From assembly GCA_963806395.1 (NCBI GenBank), contig CAWDYI010000004.1, forward strand, positions 134,419 through 198,418: 64,000 nt of DNA, written 5' to 3'. Made by a program: the position numbers and the translations under genes. Within the stretch, counting starts at the first letter, position 1. Each line of letters opens with the position of its first letter. Under the pieces are notes generated by a model, which did not search any database, was not told the origin of the DNA, and was given only the letters and a program-made list of their open reading frames with translations. Shown piece after piece: positions 53,074 to 61,652 of the stretch. The DNA comes from DASSUW01 sp963806395. GTDB lineage: Bacteria; Actinomycetota; Thermoleophilia; Solirubrobacterales; Solirubrobacteraceae.

Positions 53074-55253
53074 CCGGCCGCCGTGGCCACGTTGCGATTC
53101 GAGCGGAACAGGTTGTCCGGATCGTACCGGCGCTTGATCTCGCTGAGGCGGTCGAAGTTCGCGCCGTACGTCGCCCGGATCCGCTCGTCGCCCTCGTCCG
53201 CGGTCTGGAAGTTGACGTAGTTGCCGCCGGTCGAGAACGGCCGGAACCGCTCCCACGCGGCGCGGATCCACGCGCGGTACGCGTCGCTGTCCGGATCGCC
53301 GGGGTCCCACATGCCGATCGCGCCGCAGGCGTAGCGGGCGTCACGGTTGCCGACGGCGCCGTCGTCCGCGTCGCGGTCGTTCAGGACCCCGCCGACCTGG
53401 AGGATGCCCATCTCCGCCTCGGGGATCGGGCACTCGGCGGACAGGTCGCGGAAGGTCGCCAGCAGCCCGTCGCTGAGCTCGGCCGCGTACTCGGTGCGCC
53501 AGTAGTAGTGCCGGCCCTTCGGCTCGGTGTCGTCGAGATAGGACTGCAGCTCGGTGTAGGGCTGCTCGTGCAGGAGGTCGAAGACCGGGTCGCCGAGCGC
53601 GCGGATCGGGGCGAGCGCGGCGTCGGCGTCGCCCGGGTCGCCGCTGAAGCAGACGGTCATCGCGCAGATCCGCCGGCCGTGCCACTCGGGCGGCACGAAC
53701 GGAGCCGCCGGGGCGCGGAAGTTGATCAGGAACGCGGTCAGCTCGAGCGGGCCGTCGGTGGTGAAGGCCCGGTACGCGCGCAGGACCTCGTCCGCGCGCT
53801 CGAACGGCCACGCGATCAGCCCGCCGAAGACGGTCGGGCCGACGTCGTGCAGGCGGAACGTGAACGACGTGACGACGCCGACGTTGGCGCCCGCGCCCCG
53901 CACCGCCCAGAACAGGTCCGCGTTCTCGTCGCGGCTCGCAGTCCGGACGCTGCCGTCGGCCGTGACGATCTCGACCTCGAGCAGGTTGTCGACGGTCCAG
54001 CCGAACCGGCGGGTCAGGTAGCCGAGGCCGCCGCCGAGCGTCAGTCCCGCGACGCCGACGTCGGAGAAGAAGCCGAGCGGCGTCGCGAGGCCGTGGCGCT
54101 GGGTCTCGCGATCCATGTCGCCGAGCCGGCACCCCGGCTCGACCGTGGCGGTGCGGGCGACAGGGTCGACGACGACCGCGCGCAGTCGCGACATGTCGAT
54201 CGTGACGCCGCCGTCGGCCAGCGCCGTGCCCGCGATGTTGTGGCCGCCGCCGCGCACGGACACCGCCAGGTCATGGTCGCGGGCGTACTCGACGGCGCCG
54301 ACGACGTCGTCCGTCGCGGAGGGCTGGACGACGACCGCAGGCGTCTTGGCGATCATCCCGTTCCACAGCACCGTCGCCTCGTCGAAGCCGGCGCCGCCGG
54401 GGAGCAGCAGCGGCCCGTCCAGCCGCTCGCGCAGCTCCTCGGCCTCCAGCGCCCGCACCAGCGCCTCGGGCCGCTCGACCGGCGGGTCGTCGGCGCAGGC
54501 GTCGATCACGTGCAGCGGCCAGCCGTGACGCGCGCTCGCGGCCTCGGCGAGGGCCAGCGGCGTGGCGCTGTCCTCGCGGCCCCAGACCAGTGCGACCGGG
54601 ACGGCGATGCGGTCGAGCTCGTCCGGCGCGATCGCGGCCAGCCCGAACTCCTGCATCAGCGAGCTCGGGTGCCGTGCGCGGTCGACGTTGTAGGCCCGGA
54701 ACGGCTCCCAGCGATCGCCCATGCGCTCGCGGACCCCGTCGAGGTCGAACGCGCAGTGCTCCCACAGCTCGTCATGCGTCGTCGCGTCCGGCCGCGCGAG
54801 GAACTCGTGGAGCGCCGCTCCGAAGGCGGGCGCGGGGTCGAACGCGGCAAGGCCGAGCGTGTCGACGAGTACGAGCCGGCGGAGCCGGTCGCCGTCGGCG
54901 GCAGCGAACCGCGCCGCGATCGCGCCGCCCAGCGCGTGACCCACCAGCACCGGCGGCGACGAGCACGTGCGCTCGATCAGCTCGCCGAGCCATCCGAGCG
55001 TGTCGGAGGTGGCGTCCGACGCGCCGTGGCCGGGCAGGTCGGGCGCGATCAGGCGATGCGACTCCACCAGGCCGGGGATCGCCCCCATCCAGTGCGCGGC
55101 GTTCGCTCCGGGCCCGTGGAGCACGATCATCGGAGGGCCGTCTCCACCCTCGAGCACGGTGGTCGAGCCGCCGGCGAGGTCGAGCCGCCGCTCGGCGACG
55201 GGAAGGCCGGTCAGGAGTACTTGGCGAGCGCTGTCGACGCGGGATTCGAGCAT
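53070..55253 (-). CDS. Fusion of an inactive alpha/beta-hydrolase domain and an FAD-linked oxidoreductase
   Basis: 727 residues in one frame. N-terminal alpha/beta-hydrolase fold (about 20-270): IVLHGPGANAAHWMG, APDLPGHGASD, but the nucleophile elbow reads GHALGG (Ala107 instead of Ser), and the usual C-terminal GH is replaced by CADDPPVERPE. C-terminal half (about 290-727): FAD-binding block VSVRGGGHNIAG (His for FAD attachment), GVAGLTLGGGLGYLTRRFG, ENADLFWAVRGAGANVGVVTSF, and the BBE tail WERFRPFSTGGNYVNFQTADE with RRYDPDNLFRSNRNV. The oxidase half looks intact and is of the BBE class; the hydrolase half is probably a binding or scaffold domain. Co-translated with the SRPBCC protein. Confidence 0.85.
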   Translation of the reverse strand: MLESRVDSARQVLLTGLPVAERRLDLAGGSTTVLEGGDGPPMIVLHGPGANAAHWMGAIPGLVESHRLIAPDLPGHGASDATSDTLGWLGELIERTCSSPPVLVGHALGGAIAARFAAADGDRLRRLVLVDTLGLAAFDPAPAFGAALHEFLARPDATTHDELWEHCAFDLDGVRERMGDRWEPFRAYNVDRARHPSSLMQEFGLAAIAPDELDRIAVPVALVWGREDSATPLALAEAASARHGWPLHVIDACADDPPVERPEALVRALEAEELRERLDGPLLLPGGAGFDEATVLWNGMIAKTPAVVVQPSATDDVVGAVEYARDHDLAVSVRGGGHNIAGTALADGGVTIDMSRLRAVVVDPVARTATVEPGCRLGDMDRETQRHGLATPLGFFSDVGVAGLTLGGGLGYLTRRFGWTVDNLLEVEIVTADGSVRTASRDENADLFWAVRGAGANVGVVTSFTFRLHDVGPTVFGGLIAWPFERADEVLRAYRAFTTDGPLELTAFLINFRAPAAPFVPPEWHGRRICAMTVCFSGDPGDADAALAPIRALGDPVFDLLHEQPYTELQSYLDDTEPKGRHYYWRTEYAAELSDGLLATFRDLSAECPIPEAEMGILQVGGVLNDRDADDGAVGNRDARYACGAIGMWDPGDPDSDAYRAWIRAAWERFRPFSTGGNYVNFQTADEGDERIRATYGANFDRLSEIKRRYDPDNLFRSNRNVATAAG

Positions 55254-55337
55254 GCCCGCGACACTAGGAATGCGCGGGCCGCGCAGCTTCGGTGGAACCA
55301 CCCAACCTGCGCAGGCACCGGGTGTGGGTAGTTGTGC

Positions 55338-56963
55338 TCACACGAGCTCGTGCCGGTACGCGTAGGCGGTCGCTGCGCTGCGCGAGGACGTGCCGAGCTT
55401 GGAGAAGATGTTGCTCACGTGGCGGTCCACCGTCCGCTCGCTGAGGACCAGTGCGGCGGCGATCGCCCGGTTGGTCTCGCCAGCGGCGACCAGGCGCAGC
55501 ACCTGCAGCTCGCGCGGCGTCAGCCCGTGCGTGCCGGCGGTCGCGGCGCCGGCGGACAGCGCATCGAGGCGGGCGACGTCCGGCGCCGCCCGCAGCTCGG
55601 TGAACACCTCACGGGCCGCCCCGAGCTCGAGCGCGGCCGAGTCCTCGTCGCCGAGCGCACGGCACGCCATCCCCACCAGCACGCGTGCGCGCGCCGCCTC
55701 GTAGGGCGCCTGGAGCTGCTGCCACACCGCGCCGGCGCGCCGGAGTGCGACGAGCGCGCCGCCGGCGTCGCCGGCGTCGAGGTCGACCGCTCCGCGGGCG
55801 TGTGCGACGAGCGCGTCGAGCATCCCGCTCTCCAGGCCGGACGCGAGCTGCTCGAGCTCGCCGCACGCGCTGCGCGCCGCGTCCGCATCCCCGACGGCGA
55901 GCATGATCTCGACATAGGCCGGCAGCAGCCGCACGCGGGCGAGCCGCTCGGTCGTCTCGGCGGCGACGCGACGGATCGCGGCCGCCGCGGCGTCGGCGTT
56001 GCCCTGGGCGAGCCGCAGCAGAGCGAGGCCGGGCTGCGGCTCGGTCCCGCACCGGCTCGCATCGCGGTAGGTCTCCTCGGCCCGGGCGAACTCGCCCTGG
56101 AGGCGATGCAGCTCGGCCTGCCGGTAGAACGCCTGGCCGGCCGCCCGGCTCATCGGCACGGCCGGCCGCCCGCCGGCGCGCCGTGCCTCTCGCAGCGCGT
56201 CCTCCCATGCGCCGTGGAGCTGCATGATCTCGGCGCGGTGCACAAGGCACCGGCCGGTGAACGCCGCCATGTCGGGCTGCTCCTCGCACCACCGGGTGAG
56301 GGCTGCGGTCCACTCCTGCGCGCGCCGCAGCGCGTAGACCTCCCGGCAGCCGTCGATCACGCTGCAATACATCAGCCCGGTCACGATCGGCGAGAGCTCG
56401 TCGGAGACGACCGCGACCATCATCTCGTCCAGCAGCGCCAGGCCCTCGCCGACCTGCCCCTGCGCGGCCAGCGCGTTCCCCTGCGAATGCATCGCGATCG
56501 CGAGCAGGTCGGCGTCGCCGAACCGCTCGGCGATCTCCGCCGCGGCCGTCGCGACGGCGTAGGCCGCCTGGTAGTCGCCGGCGATCTCGTGCGTTGCCAC
56601 GACCGGGATCAGAAGGTAGCCGCGCTCGACGCAGTCGCGATCGTCGCGGTCGAGCAGTCGCTGCCCGCGGCCGAGCCATCCGGTCGCGCGTCCTGCCTCG
56701 CCGCGCAACATCAGCGTGAGGCTCAGCCAGAACGCGCAGCGCACCGCGCGTAGCGGCTCACCAGCGTCGAGGTACGCCTGGTGGGCGCGCTCGAGGGCGG
56801 CGTGATGCGCGTCGTCGTGGCCGAGCATGTAGGCGGCCGTCGCCAGCCGCTCGCAGTCCTCGGCACCCAGCGGCGACGCCTCGTCGGCGAGCGACAGCAG
56901 CCGATGGGCGTCGCTCCACGCCCGCGCCGCATAGGAGTCCCGTGCGCGCTCGAGATCGTCGAT
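55338..56963 (-). CDS. LuxR-family regulator with TPR-like domain
   Basis: About 541 residues. A TPR-like array fills most of the protein (repeated A-x-x-LxxAL/EAxR patterns, for example AGQAFYRQAELHRLQGEFARAEETYRDA). The end is a clear LuxR helix-turn-helix: LTPRELQVLRLVAAGETNRAIAAALVLSERTVDRHVSNIFSKLG. The frame is open from the SDR stop (56973) and its first residues, DDLERARDSYAARAWSDAHRLL, are typical of this family, but the only candidate at that point is an ATC codon at 56963; the first ATG (56828) would cut off 45 residues. It likely controls the oxidoreductase fusion transcribed 84 bp further on. Confidence 0.8.
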   Translation of the reverse strand: MDDLERARDSYAARAWSDAHRLLSLADEASPLGAEDCERLATAAYMLGHDDAHHAALERAHQAYLDAGEPLRAVRCAFWLSLTLMLRGEAGRATGWLGRGQRLLDRDDRDCVERGYLLIPVVATHEIAGDYQAAYAVATAAAEIAERFGDADLLAIAMHSQGNALAAQGQVGEGLALLDEMMVAVVSDELSPIVTGLMYCSVIDGCREVYALRRAQEWTAALTRWCEEQPDMAAFTGRCLVHRAEIMQLHGAWEDALREARRAGGRPAVPMSRAAGQAFYRQAELHRLQGEFARAEETYRDASRCGTEPQPGLALLRLAQGNADAAAAAIRRVAAETTERLARVRLLPAYVEIMLAVGDADAARSACGELEQLASGLESGMLDALVAHARGAVDLDAGDAGGALVALRRAGAVWQQLQAPYEAARARVLVGMACRALGDEDSAALELGAAREVFTELRAAPDVARLDALSAGAATAGTHGLTPRELQVLRLVAAGETNRAIAAALVLSERTVDRHVSNIFSKLGTSSRSAATAYAYRHELV

Positions 56964-56972
56964 GGCGCGAGC

Positions 56973-57785
56973 CTACTGCGTGCCGCCGCGCTCGATCCGC
57001 GCCTCGTACGCGGCGCGCTGCTCGGGCGTCGTCTGCGCGGTCGCGCGCTCGGCGCCGGCCGCGCGCAGCAGCGCCTCGCGGGCGCGGCGGGGGAGCAGCG
57101 CGCTCATCGCCGACAGGCCTGCGAAGGAGCGCGGGACGTAGACGTCGAAGCGCGGGCGCTCGACGGCGGCGACGATCGCCCGCGCGACCTGTTCCGGGGT
57201 GAGCACGACCGAGCCCTTGCCGGTGCCGGCCGCCAGCTCGGTGCGCACGATGCCGGGCATCACGACCGACAGCTCGACGCCGGTCCCGCGCAGCTCGCCG
57301 CGCACCGACTCGGACAGGCCGAGCACGGCGTGCTTGGTTGCCGCATAGACGGCCTCGCGCGGCACGCCGATCTTCGCGGCCGCCGACGCGACGTTCACGA
57401 CATGGCCGGAGCCGCGCGCGAGCATGGCCGGCAGCACGAGCTTCATACCGAGGATCACGCCGTGCACGTTCACGTCGAACTGGCGTCGCGTCCAGGCGTC
57501 GTCCTCCTCGACGAACGGGCCCAGGTGCATCACGCCGGCGTTGTTGACGAGCACGTCGACCGGGCCGAGCCGCTCGCCGACGGCGGCCAGGAACGCGGCG
57601 AACGAGTCTCGGCTGGTGACGTCGAGCACGGCACCGAGCTCGCCGCCGGCCGCCGTGGCCAGGTCACCGTCGAGGTCGCCGACCGCCACGCGCGCGCCGC
57701 GGGCGGCGAGCGCGCGAGCCGTCGCGAGGCCGATCCCGCGCCCGCCTCCGGTCACGGCGACGATGCGTCCTGTGAGCTCGGTCAC
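56973..57785 (-). CDS. Short-chain dehydrogenase/reductase
   Basis: 270 residues. NAD(P) motif VTGGGRGIG, structural NNAG, catalytic Ser in NVASAAAK and YAATK, giving a standard classical SDR. The C-terminal part has VVMPGIVRTEL and RFDVYVPRSFAGLSAMSALLP, a type often seen with lipid or alcohol substrates. GTG start at 57785. It is divergent from the class III cyclase with only 19 bp between start codons. Its stop lies ten bases from the ATC where the LuxR reading begins, so the two may form one transcript. Substrate unknown. Confidence 0.88.
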   Translation of the reverse strand: MTELTGRIVAVTGGGRGIGLATARALAARGARVAVGDLDGDLATAAGGELGAVLDVTSRDSFAAFLAAVGERLGPVDVLVNNAGVMHLGPFVEEDDAWTRRQFDVNVHGVILGMKLVLPAMLARGSGHVVNVASAAAKIGVPREAVYAATKHAVLGLSESVRGELRGTGVELSVVMPGIVRTELAAGTGKGSVVLTPEQVARAIVAAVERPRFDVYVPRSFAGLSAMSALLPRRAREALLRAAGAERATAQTTPEQRAAYEARIERGGTQ

Positions 57786-57804
57786 GCAGCCGGACTGTAC
57801 CGTC

Positions 57805-58917
57805 ATGGCAGGTATGGACTGGGAAGCCGAAGGACTCCTGGAGGGTCTCGAGGACGACACCTCGCGGGCTGCCCGCCGCGCGCTGCTCGACAAGCTGCAC
57901 GCCGAGGGCGTCTCGCTCGAGGACCTGCGGCGCGCGGTCGCCGAGGAGCGGCTCGCGCTCGTGCCCGTCGAGCGGCTGCTGAGCTCCGAGCCCCGCTACA
58001 CGGCGCGCGAGATCGCCGAGGAGACCGGGCTCGACCTCGACTTCTTCCAGGCCCACCGGCGCGCACTGGGTCTCGCCGTGCCCGGGCCGGATGAACGCGT
58101 CTACGGCGAGCCCGACCTCGAGGGCGCGCGGATGGGGCGCCAGTACCGCCAGGCCGGGTTCCCCGACGACGAGGCGATGGAGGTCCAGCGGGTCCTCGGC
58201 CGCGGGATGGCCCGCTACGCCGAGGCGGTGCGCACGCTCGTCGGCCAGGCGCTGCTGGAGCCGGGGACCGACGAATTCGCGCTGGCCGGGCGGCTGGAGG
58301 AGGTGTCGGGCGCGCTGCTCCCGCTCGCGGGACCGTGGCTCGAGCACGTCTTCGCCCTGCACATGCGCGAGGTGCTGCGCCAGGACGTCGTGACCGCCGA
58401 GCAGATGGCGACCGGCCAGCTCGGGGCGGGGCGCGACTACGCGATCGCGTTCGCCGATCTCGTCGGCTTCACCGAGCTCGGCGAGACGATCCCCGGCGAG
58501 GAGCTCGGCAGCGTCGCCGGGCGCCTGTCGCGTCTGGCCGAGGAGGTCGTCGACCCGCCGGCCAAGATCGTCAAGGAGATCGGCGACGCCGTCATGCTCG
58601 TGGCGCCCGAGCCGGCGCAGCTCGTCGAGTCGACGCTGCGGCTCGTCGAGGGCACCGCCGGCGAGGAGGGCTTCCCGGCGATCCGCGCCGGGATCGCCTA
58701 CGGCCAGGTGGTGAACCGGTGGGGCGACTGGTACGGCTCGACGGTCAACGTCGCGAGCCGCCTGACGACGCGCGCCCGGCCCGCGTCGGTGCTCGCGACC
58801 GAGGCGGTTCGGGACGCGGCGAGCAGCGGCTACGAGTGGTCGTTCGCGGGCGACAAGCGGCTGAAAGGGCTCTCCTCGGCGCTGCGCACCTACCGCGTGC
58901 GCCGCTCGGAGGACTGA
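57805..58917 (+). CDS. Class III adenylate/guanylate cyclase
   Basis: 370 residues. N-terminal ~100 residues hold a MerR-like helix-turn-helix segment (YTAREIAEETGLDLDFFQAHRRALGL), seen in a known actinobacterial cyclase group. The catalytic domain (about 205-365) has both metal aspartates (Asp218 in AFADLVGF; Asp261 in KEIGDAVM), and Asn315/Arg319 in VNVASRL for the transition state. The Lys of KIVKEIGD favours ATP. Soluble, no membrane helix. ATG at 57805 or 57814. Divergent from the SDR with 19 bp between starts. Confidence 0.9.
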   Translation: MAGMDWEAEGLLEGLEDDTSRAARRALLDKLHAEGVSLEDLRRAVAEERLALVPVERLLSSEPRYTAREIAEETGLDLDFFQAHRRALGLAVPGPDERVYGEPDLEGARMGRQYRQAGFPDDEAMEVQRVLGRGMARYAEAVRTLVGQALLEPGTDEFALAGRLEEVSGALLPLAGPWLEHVFALHMREVLRQDVVTAEQMATGQLGAGRDYAIAFADLVGFTELGETIPGEELGSVAGRLSRLAEEVVDPPAKIVKEIGDAVMLVAPEPAQLVESTLRLVEGTAGEEGFPAIRAGIAYGQVVNRWGDWYGSTVNVASRLTTRARPASVLATEAVRDAASSGYEWSFAGDKRLKGLSSALRTYRVRRSED

Positions 58918-58957
58918 CGGCAGGGTTTTGGCAAGGTCGCGGGCGGACGCTCGCGGC

Positions 58958-60283
58958 ATGACTCCCTTCCGCGTCACCCTCACGGTCCTGGTCCTTCTCG
59001 CACTGGGCGGTGGTGCCACGATTGCGGCCGGCAACGGCGGGCACGAAAGCCGCGGCGGCTACGAGGTGTGGACCGTCGACCAGTCCAACAGCGCGGGCAA
59101 GGCGAGCGGCGGGACCGTCTACATCTACAGCGGCCGCGGGCTGGAGCGCTCCGGCGGCGGGGCCGTTCCGCAGCGGATCGACCTCGGCGGCGCCGCCGAG
59201 GACCTCTGCGTGCGGGCGACCGGCACCGCTCCCGTGCGACCGCACATGCTGTTCTTCAACCGGGCGCGCACCCACGCGGTGCTGTCGTACGTCGCGACGG
59301 GCCACGTGCTCTTCCTCGACGCGGCGAAGCGCAGGCCGCTGGCCTGCATCGACGTCGGCGTCCAGGCGCATGCGGCCGTCGCGGCGCCCGACGAGTCCTA
59401 CGTCGTCGTCAGCAACCAGAACGGCAAGCTGCTCCAGCGGATCCGGACCGACTACCGCCGCAACCGGTTCACCCTCGACGCGGCCGCCACGCTCGACCTC
59501 GCCACCGGCACGACGCCGAGCGGCGCGCCGCGCCAGGACCCGGCGCTGCGGCCCGACAACGCGCCGATCTGCCCGCTGATCGAGTCCACCAGTCGCTTCA
59601 GCTTCGTCACGCTGCGGGGCGGCGGGCTGTTCGTGGTCGACAACCGCTCGACCCCGATGCGGATCGTCGCCGAGTACGACAAGGAGGCGATCCACGGCAA
59701 CGGCTGCGGCGGGCTGGAGACGGGCGGGAGGATGTACGTCAACTCGGGCGGCGGGACCGCCACGAACATGAGCGAGTTCGACGTCTACTCGTTCCCCCTG
59801 GGGAAGTTCTCCAAGCGGCCGAGCCCGCCGAACACACCGGCGCGGAAGCTCGTGCTGAGCCAGGACGAGCGCGAGCACACCGACACGCATGGCGCGACGC
59901 TGGCCCGTCGCGGCCGCTACCTGTGGGTCGCCGACAGGATGGGCAACCGGATCGTCGTGATCGACACCCGGACCGACCGGCTCGCGAGCGAGATCGCGCT
60001 TCCCGGCCCGTTGTCCACCGACCCGTCGCCCGACCTGATGGACACGTCGCCGAAGGGCGATCGCGTGTACGTCTCACTGCGCGGATCGATCCCGCTCTCG
60101 GGCGACCCGCACGCGTCGACGGGGAACACGCCCGGCCTGTGCGTCCTGAAGGTAAAGGACGGCGGCCGCACGGGCGAGATCGAGTCGATCGCGCGGATCG
60201 CGAACGTCGACCCCGCCGGGATCGACCGTGCCGACCCGCACGCCCTGCGTGTCAGGCGACTCAGCGCCAGGTGGGGCGGGTGA
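58958..60283 (+). CDS. Secreted beta-propeller protein
   Basis: 441 residues with a signal peptide (PFRVTLTVLVLLALGGGATIAAG). The rest is a repeated beta pattern of a YVTN/lactonase-like propeller: GYEVWTVDQSNS, GHVLFLDAAKRRPLACIDVGVQAHAAVAAPDESYVVVSNQNGK, YLWVADRMGNRIVVIDTRTDRLASEIALPG, DTSPKGDRVYVSLRG. A pair of cysteines (EDLCVRA, LACIDV) and HTDTHGAT may bind metal. It may be an extracellular lactonase or sensor; no certain function. The end overlaps the convergent VWA gene by 23 bp. Confidence 0.75.
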   Translation: MTPFRVTLTVLVLLALGGGATIAAGNGGHESRGGYEVWTVDQSNSAGKASGGTVYIYSGRGLERSGGGAVPQRIDLGGAAEDLCVRATGTAPVRPHMLFFNRARTHAVLSYVATGHVLFLDAAKRRPLACIDVGVQAHAAVAAPDESYVVVSNQNGKLLQRIRTDYRRNRFTLDAAATLDLATGTTPSGAPRQDPALRPDNAPICPLIESTSRFSFVTLRGGGLFVVDNRSTPMRIVAEYDKEAIHGNGCGGLETGGRMYVNSGGGTATNMSEFDVYSFPLGKFSKRPSPPNTPARKLVLSQDEREHTDTHGATLARRGRYLWVADRMGNRIVVIDTRTDRLASEIALPGPLSTDPSPDLMDTSPKGDRVYVSLRGSIPLSGDPHASTGNTPGLCVLKVKDGGRTGEIESIARIANVDPAGIDRADPHALRVRRLSARWGG

Positions 60284-61652
60284 GCGCCTTCACGAAGTCC
60301 TCGAGCTGGCGGGTCGTCCAGCACTCGTAGGCCTCACAGAAGCGCTCGTAGGTGGCGATCACCGAGTCGCCGTAGTTCCAGTACAGCCGCGGCTCGGGGT
60401 TCAGCCAGAGCGTACGGCCGGCATGCGCCGCGATCTGCGCGAAGACGTCCGCGCGCGGGTCGCGGCCGTTGGTGCGCGCGTCGCCGAGCACGATCACGGT
60501 CGCGCGCGGATGCAGGTCGTCCTCCACCTGCACGAGGAACTCGTTCCACACGCGGCCGTAGTCGGTGTAGCCCGAGACGTCGGCGACGCCGGCGTCCTTG
60601 GAGATCGCCTCCGAAGCGGCGCGGAACGAGCGCTCACGGGCGAACACGTCGGTGACCTCGGAGATCCGCTCGACGAACACGAACGAGCGCATCTTGCGGA
60701 ACGCGTCGTGCAGCGCGTGGAGCACGCTGAGGAAGAACACGGAGGCGCTCGTGACCGACGTCGAGACGTCGCACAGCACGTACAGCTCGGGCCGGCGCGG
60801 GCGGCGCGGGCGGTACTTCAGCACCACGGGCACGCCGCCGGTCTGCAGCGACGCGCGCATCGTGCGGCGGACGTCGACGTGCGCATGGCGCTTGCGCCCG
60901 CGCATCTCCTGTCCCTGGGTCGCCAGCCGGCGCTTGAGCTGGGCGACCACGCGGTGCACGGCGGCGAGGTCCTGAAGCGGGCCGGTCGGCAGCGCGCGGT
61001 CGAGCTCGGTCAGCGGCCGCGACGGCGGGAGCGACTGCGTGCGCTCGATCTGCGCGCGCTCGAGCTCACGCCGCAGGTGCTGCTCGAAGCGGCGGATCTG
61101 CTCGCGCGTCAATCTGTCCCCGCCCACCCCGGGCTCCTGCTCGACCCCCTGCACCGGGCCGCCGGGCTCGGCGCGCAGGCCGAGCGCGCGCCGGATCCGC
61201 TGCACGTCGACGCCGAGCACGCCGGAGCCCTCGCCGCGCCGACCGAAGGCGGCGATCGCCAGTCGCGCCAGATCGCGCATCGCGGCGTCGTCGCCGTCGC
61301 GGATCGCCTGCAGCAGCTGCTCGCGAAGGTTGTCGAGCTCGATCCGGTCGCCGCCCGTGATGCCGTCCTCGTCGCCGGTCTGCATCCCGCCCTCGCGCAC
61401 GCCCTGGCGGATCGCCTCCGCCTCGGTCGCGCGGAAGAAGAAGCGGTCGAACACGAGGTCGAAGATGCGCCGGTCCTCGGGCGACTTGGCGAGCGTGGCG
61501 GCGAGCGTGCCGCGGAAGGACGCCGCCTCGGTCCACGGGACCTCGGCGAGTGCGGCGAACGCGTCGTTGAGCTCGGACGTGCCGATCGCGACGCCCTCGG
61601 CGCGCAGCGCCTCTCCGAGCTCGACGACGCGCGCGTCGAAGCCCGTGGTCAC
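60261..61652 (-). CDS. VWA-domain protein, CoxE family
   Basis: 463 residues. The C-terminal half is a von Willebrand A domain with the MIDAS start DVSTSVTSASVFF, a middle TDYGRVWNEFL and VIVLGDARTNGRDP. The N-terminal part (VVELGEALRAEGVAIGTSELNDAFAAL) is the standard front of CoxE-like proteins. Together with the MoxR ATPase right before it (GTGA overlap) it forms the widespread MoxR-VWA chaperone pair that inserts metal or assembles protein complexes. The carbon-monoxide dehydrogenase genes it is named for are not in this window. GTG start at 61652. Confidence 0.88.
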   Translation of the reverse strand: MTTGFDARVVELGEALRAEGVAIGTSELNDAFAALAEVPWTEAASFRGTLAATLAKSPEDRRIFDLVFDRFFFRATEAEAIRQGVREGGMQTGDEDGITGGDRIELDNLREQLLQAIRDGDDAAMRDLARLAIAAFGRRGEGSGVLGVDVQRIRRALGLRAEPGGPVQGVEQEPGVGGDRLTREQIRRFEQHLRRELERAQIERTQSLPPSRPLTELDRALPTGPLQDLAAVHRVVAQLKRRLATQGQEMRGRKRHAHVDVRRTMRASLQTGGVPVVLKYRPRRPRRPELYVLCDVSTSVTSASVFFLSVLHALHDAFRKMRSFVFVERISEVTDVFARERSFRAASEAISKDAGVADVSGYTDYGRVWNEFLVQVEDDLHPRATVIVLGDARTNGRDPRADVFAQIAAHAGRTLWLNPEPRLYWNYGDSVIATYERFCEAYECWTTRQLEDFVKALTRPTWR

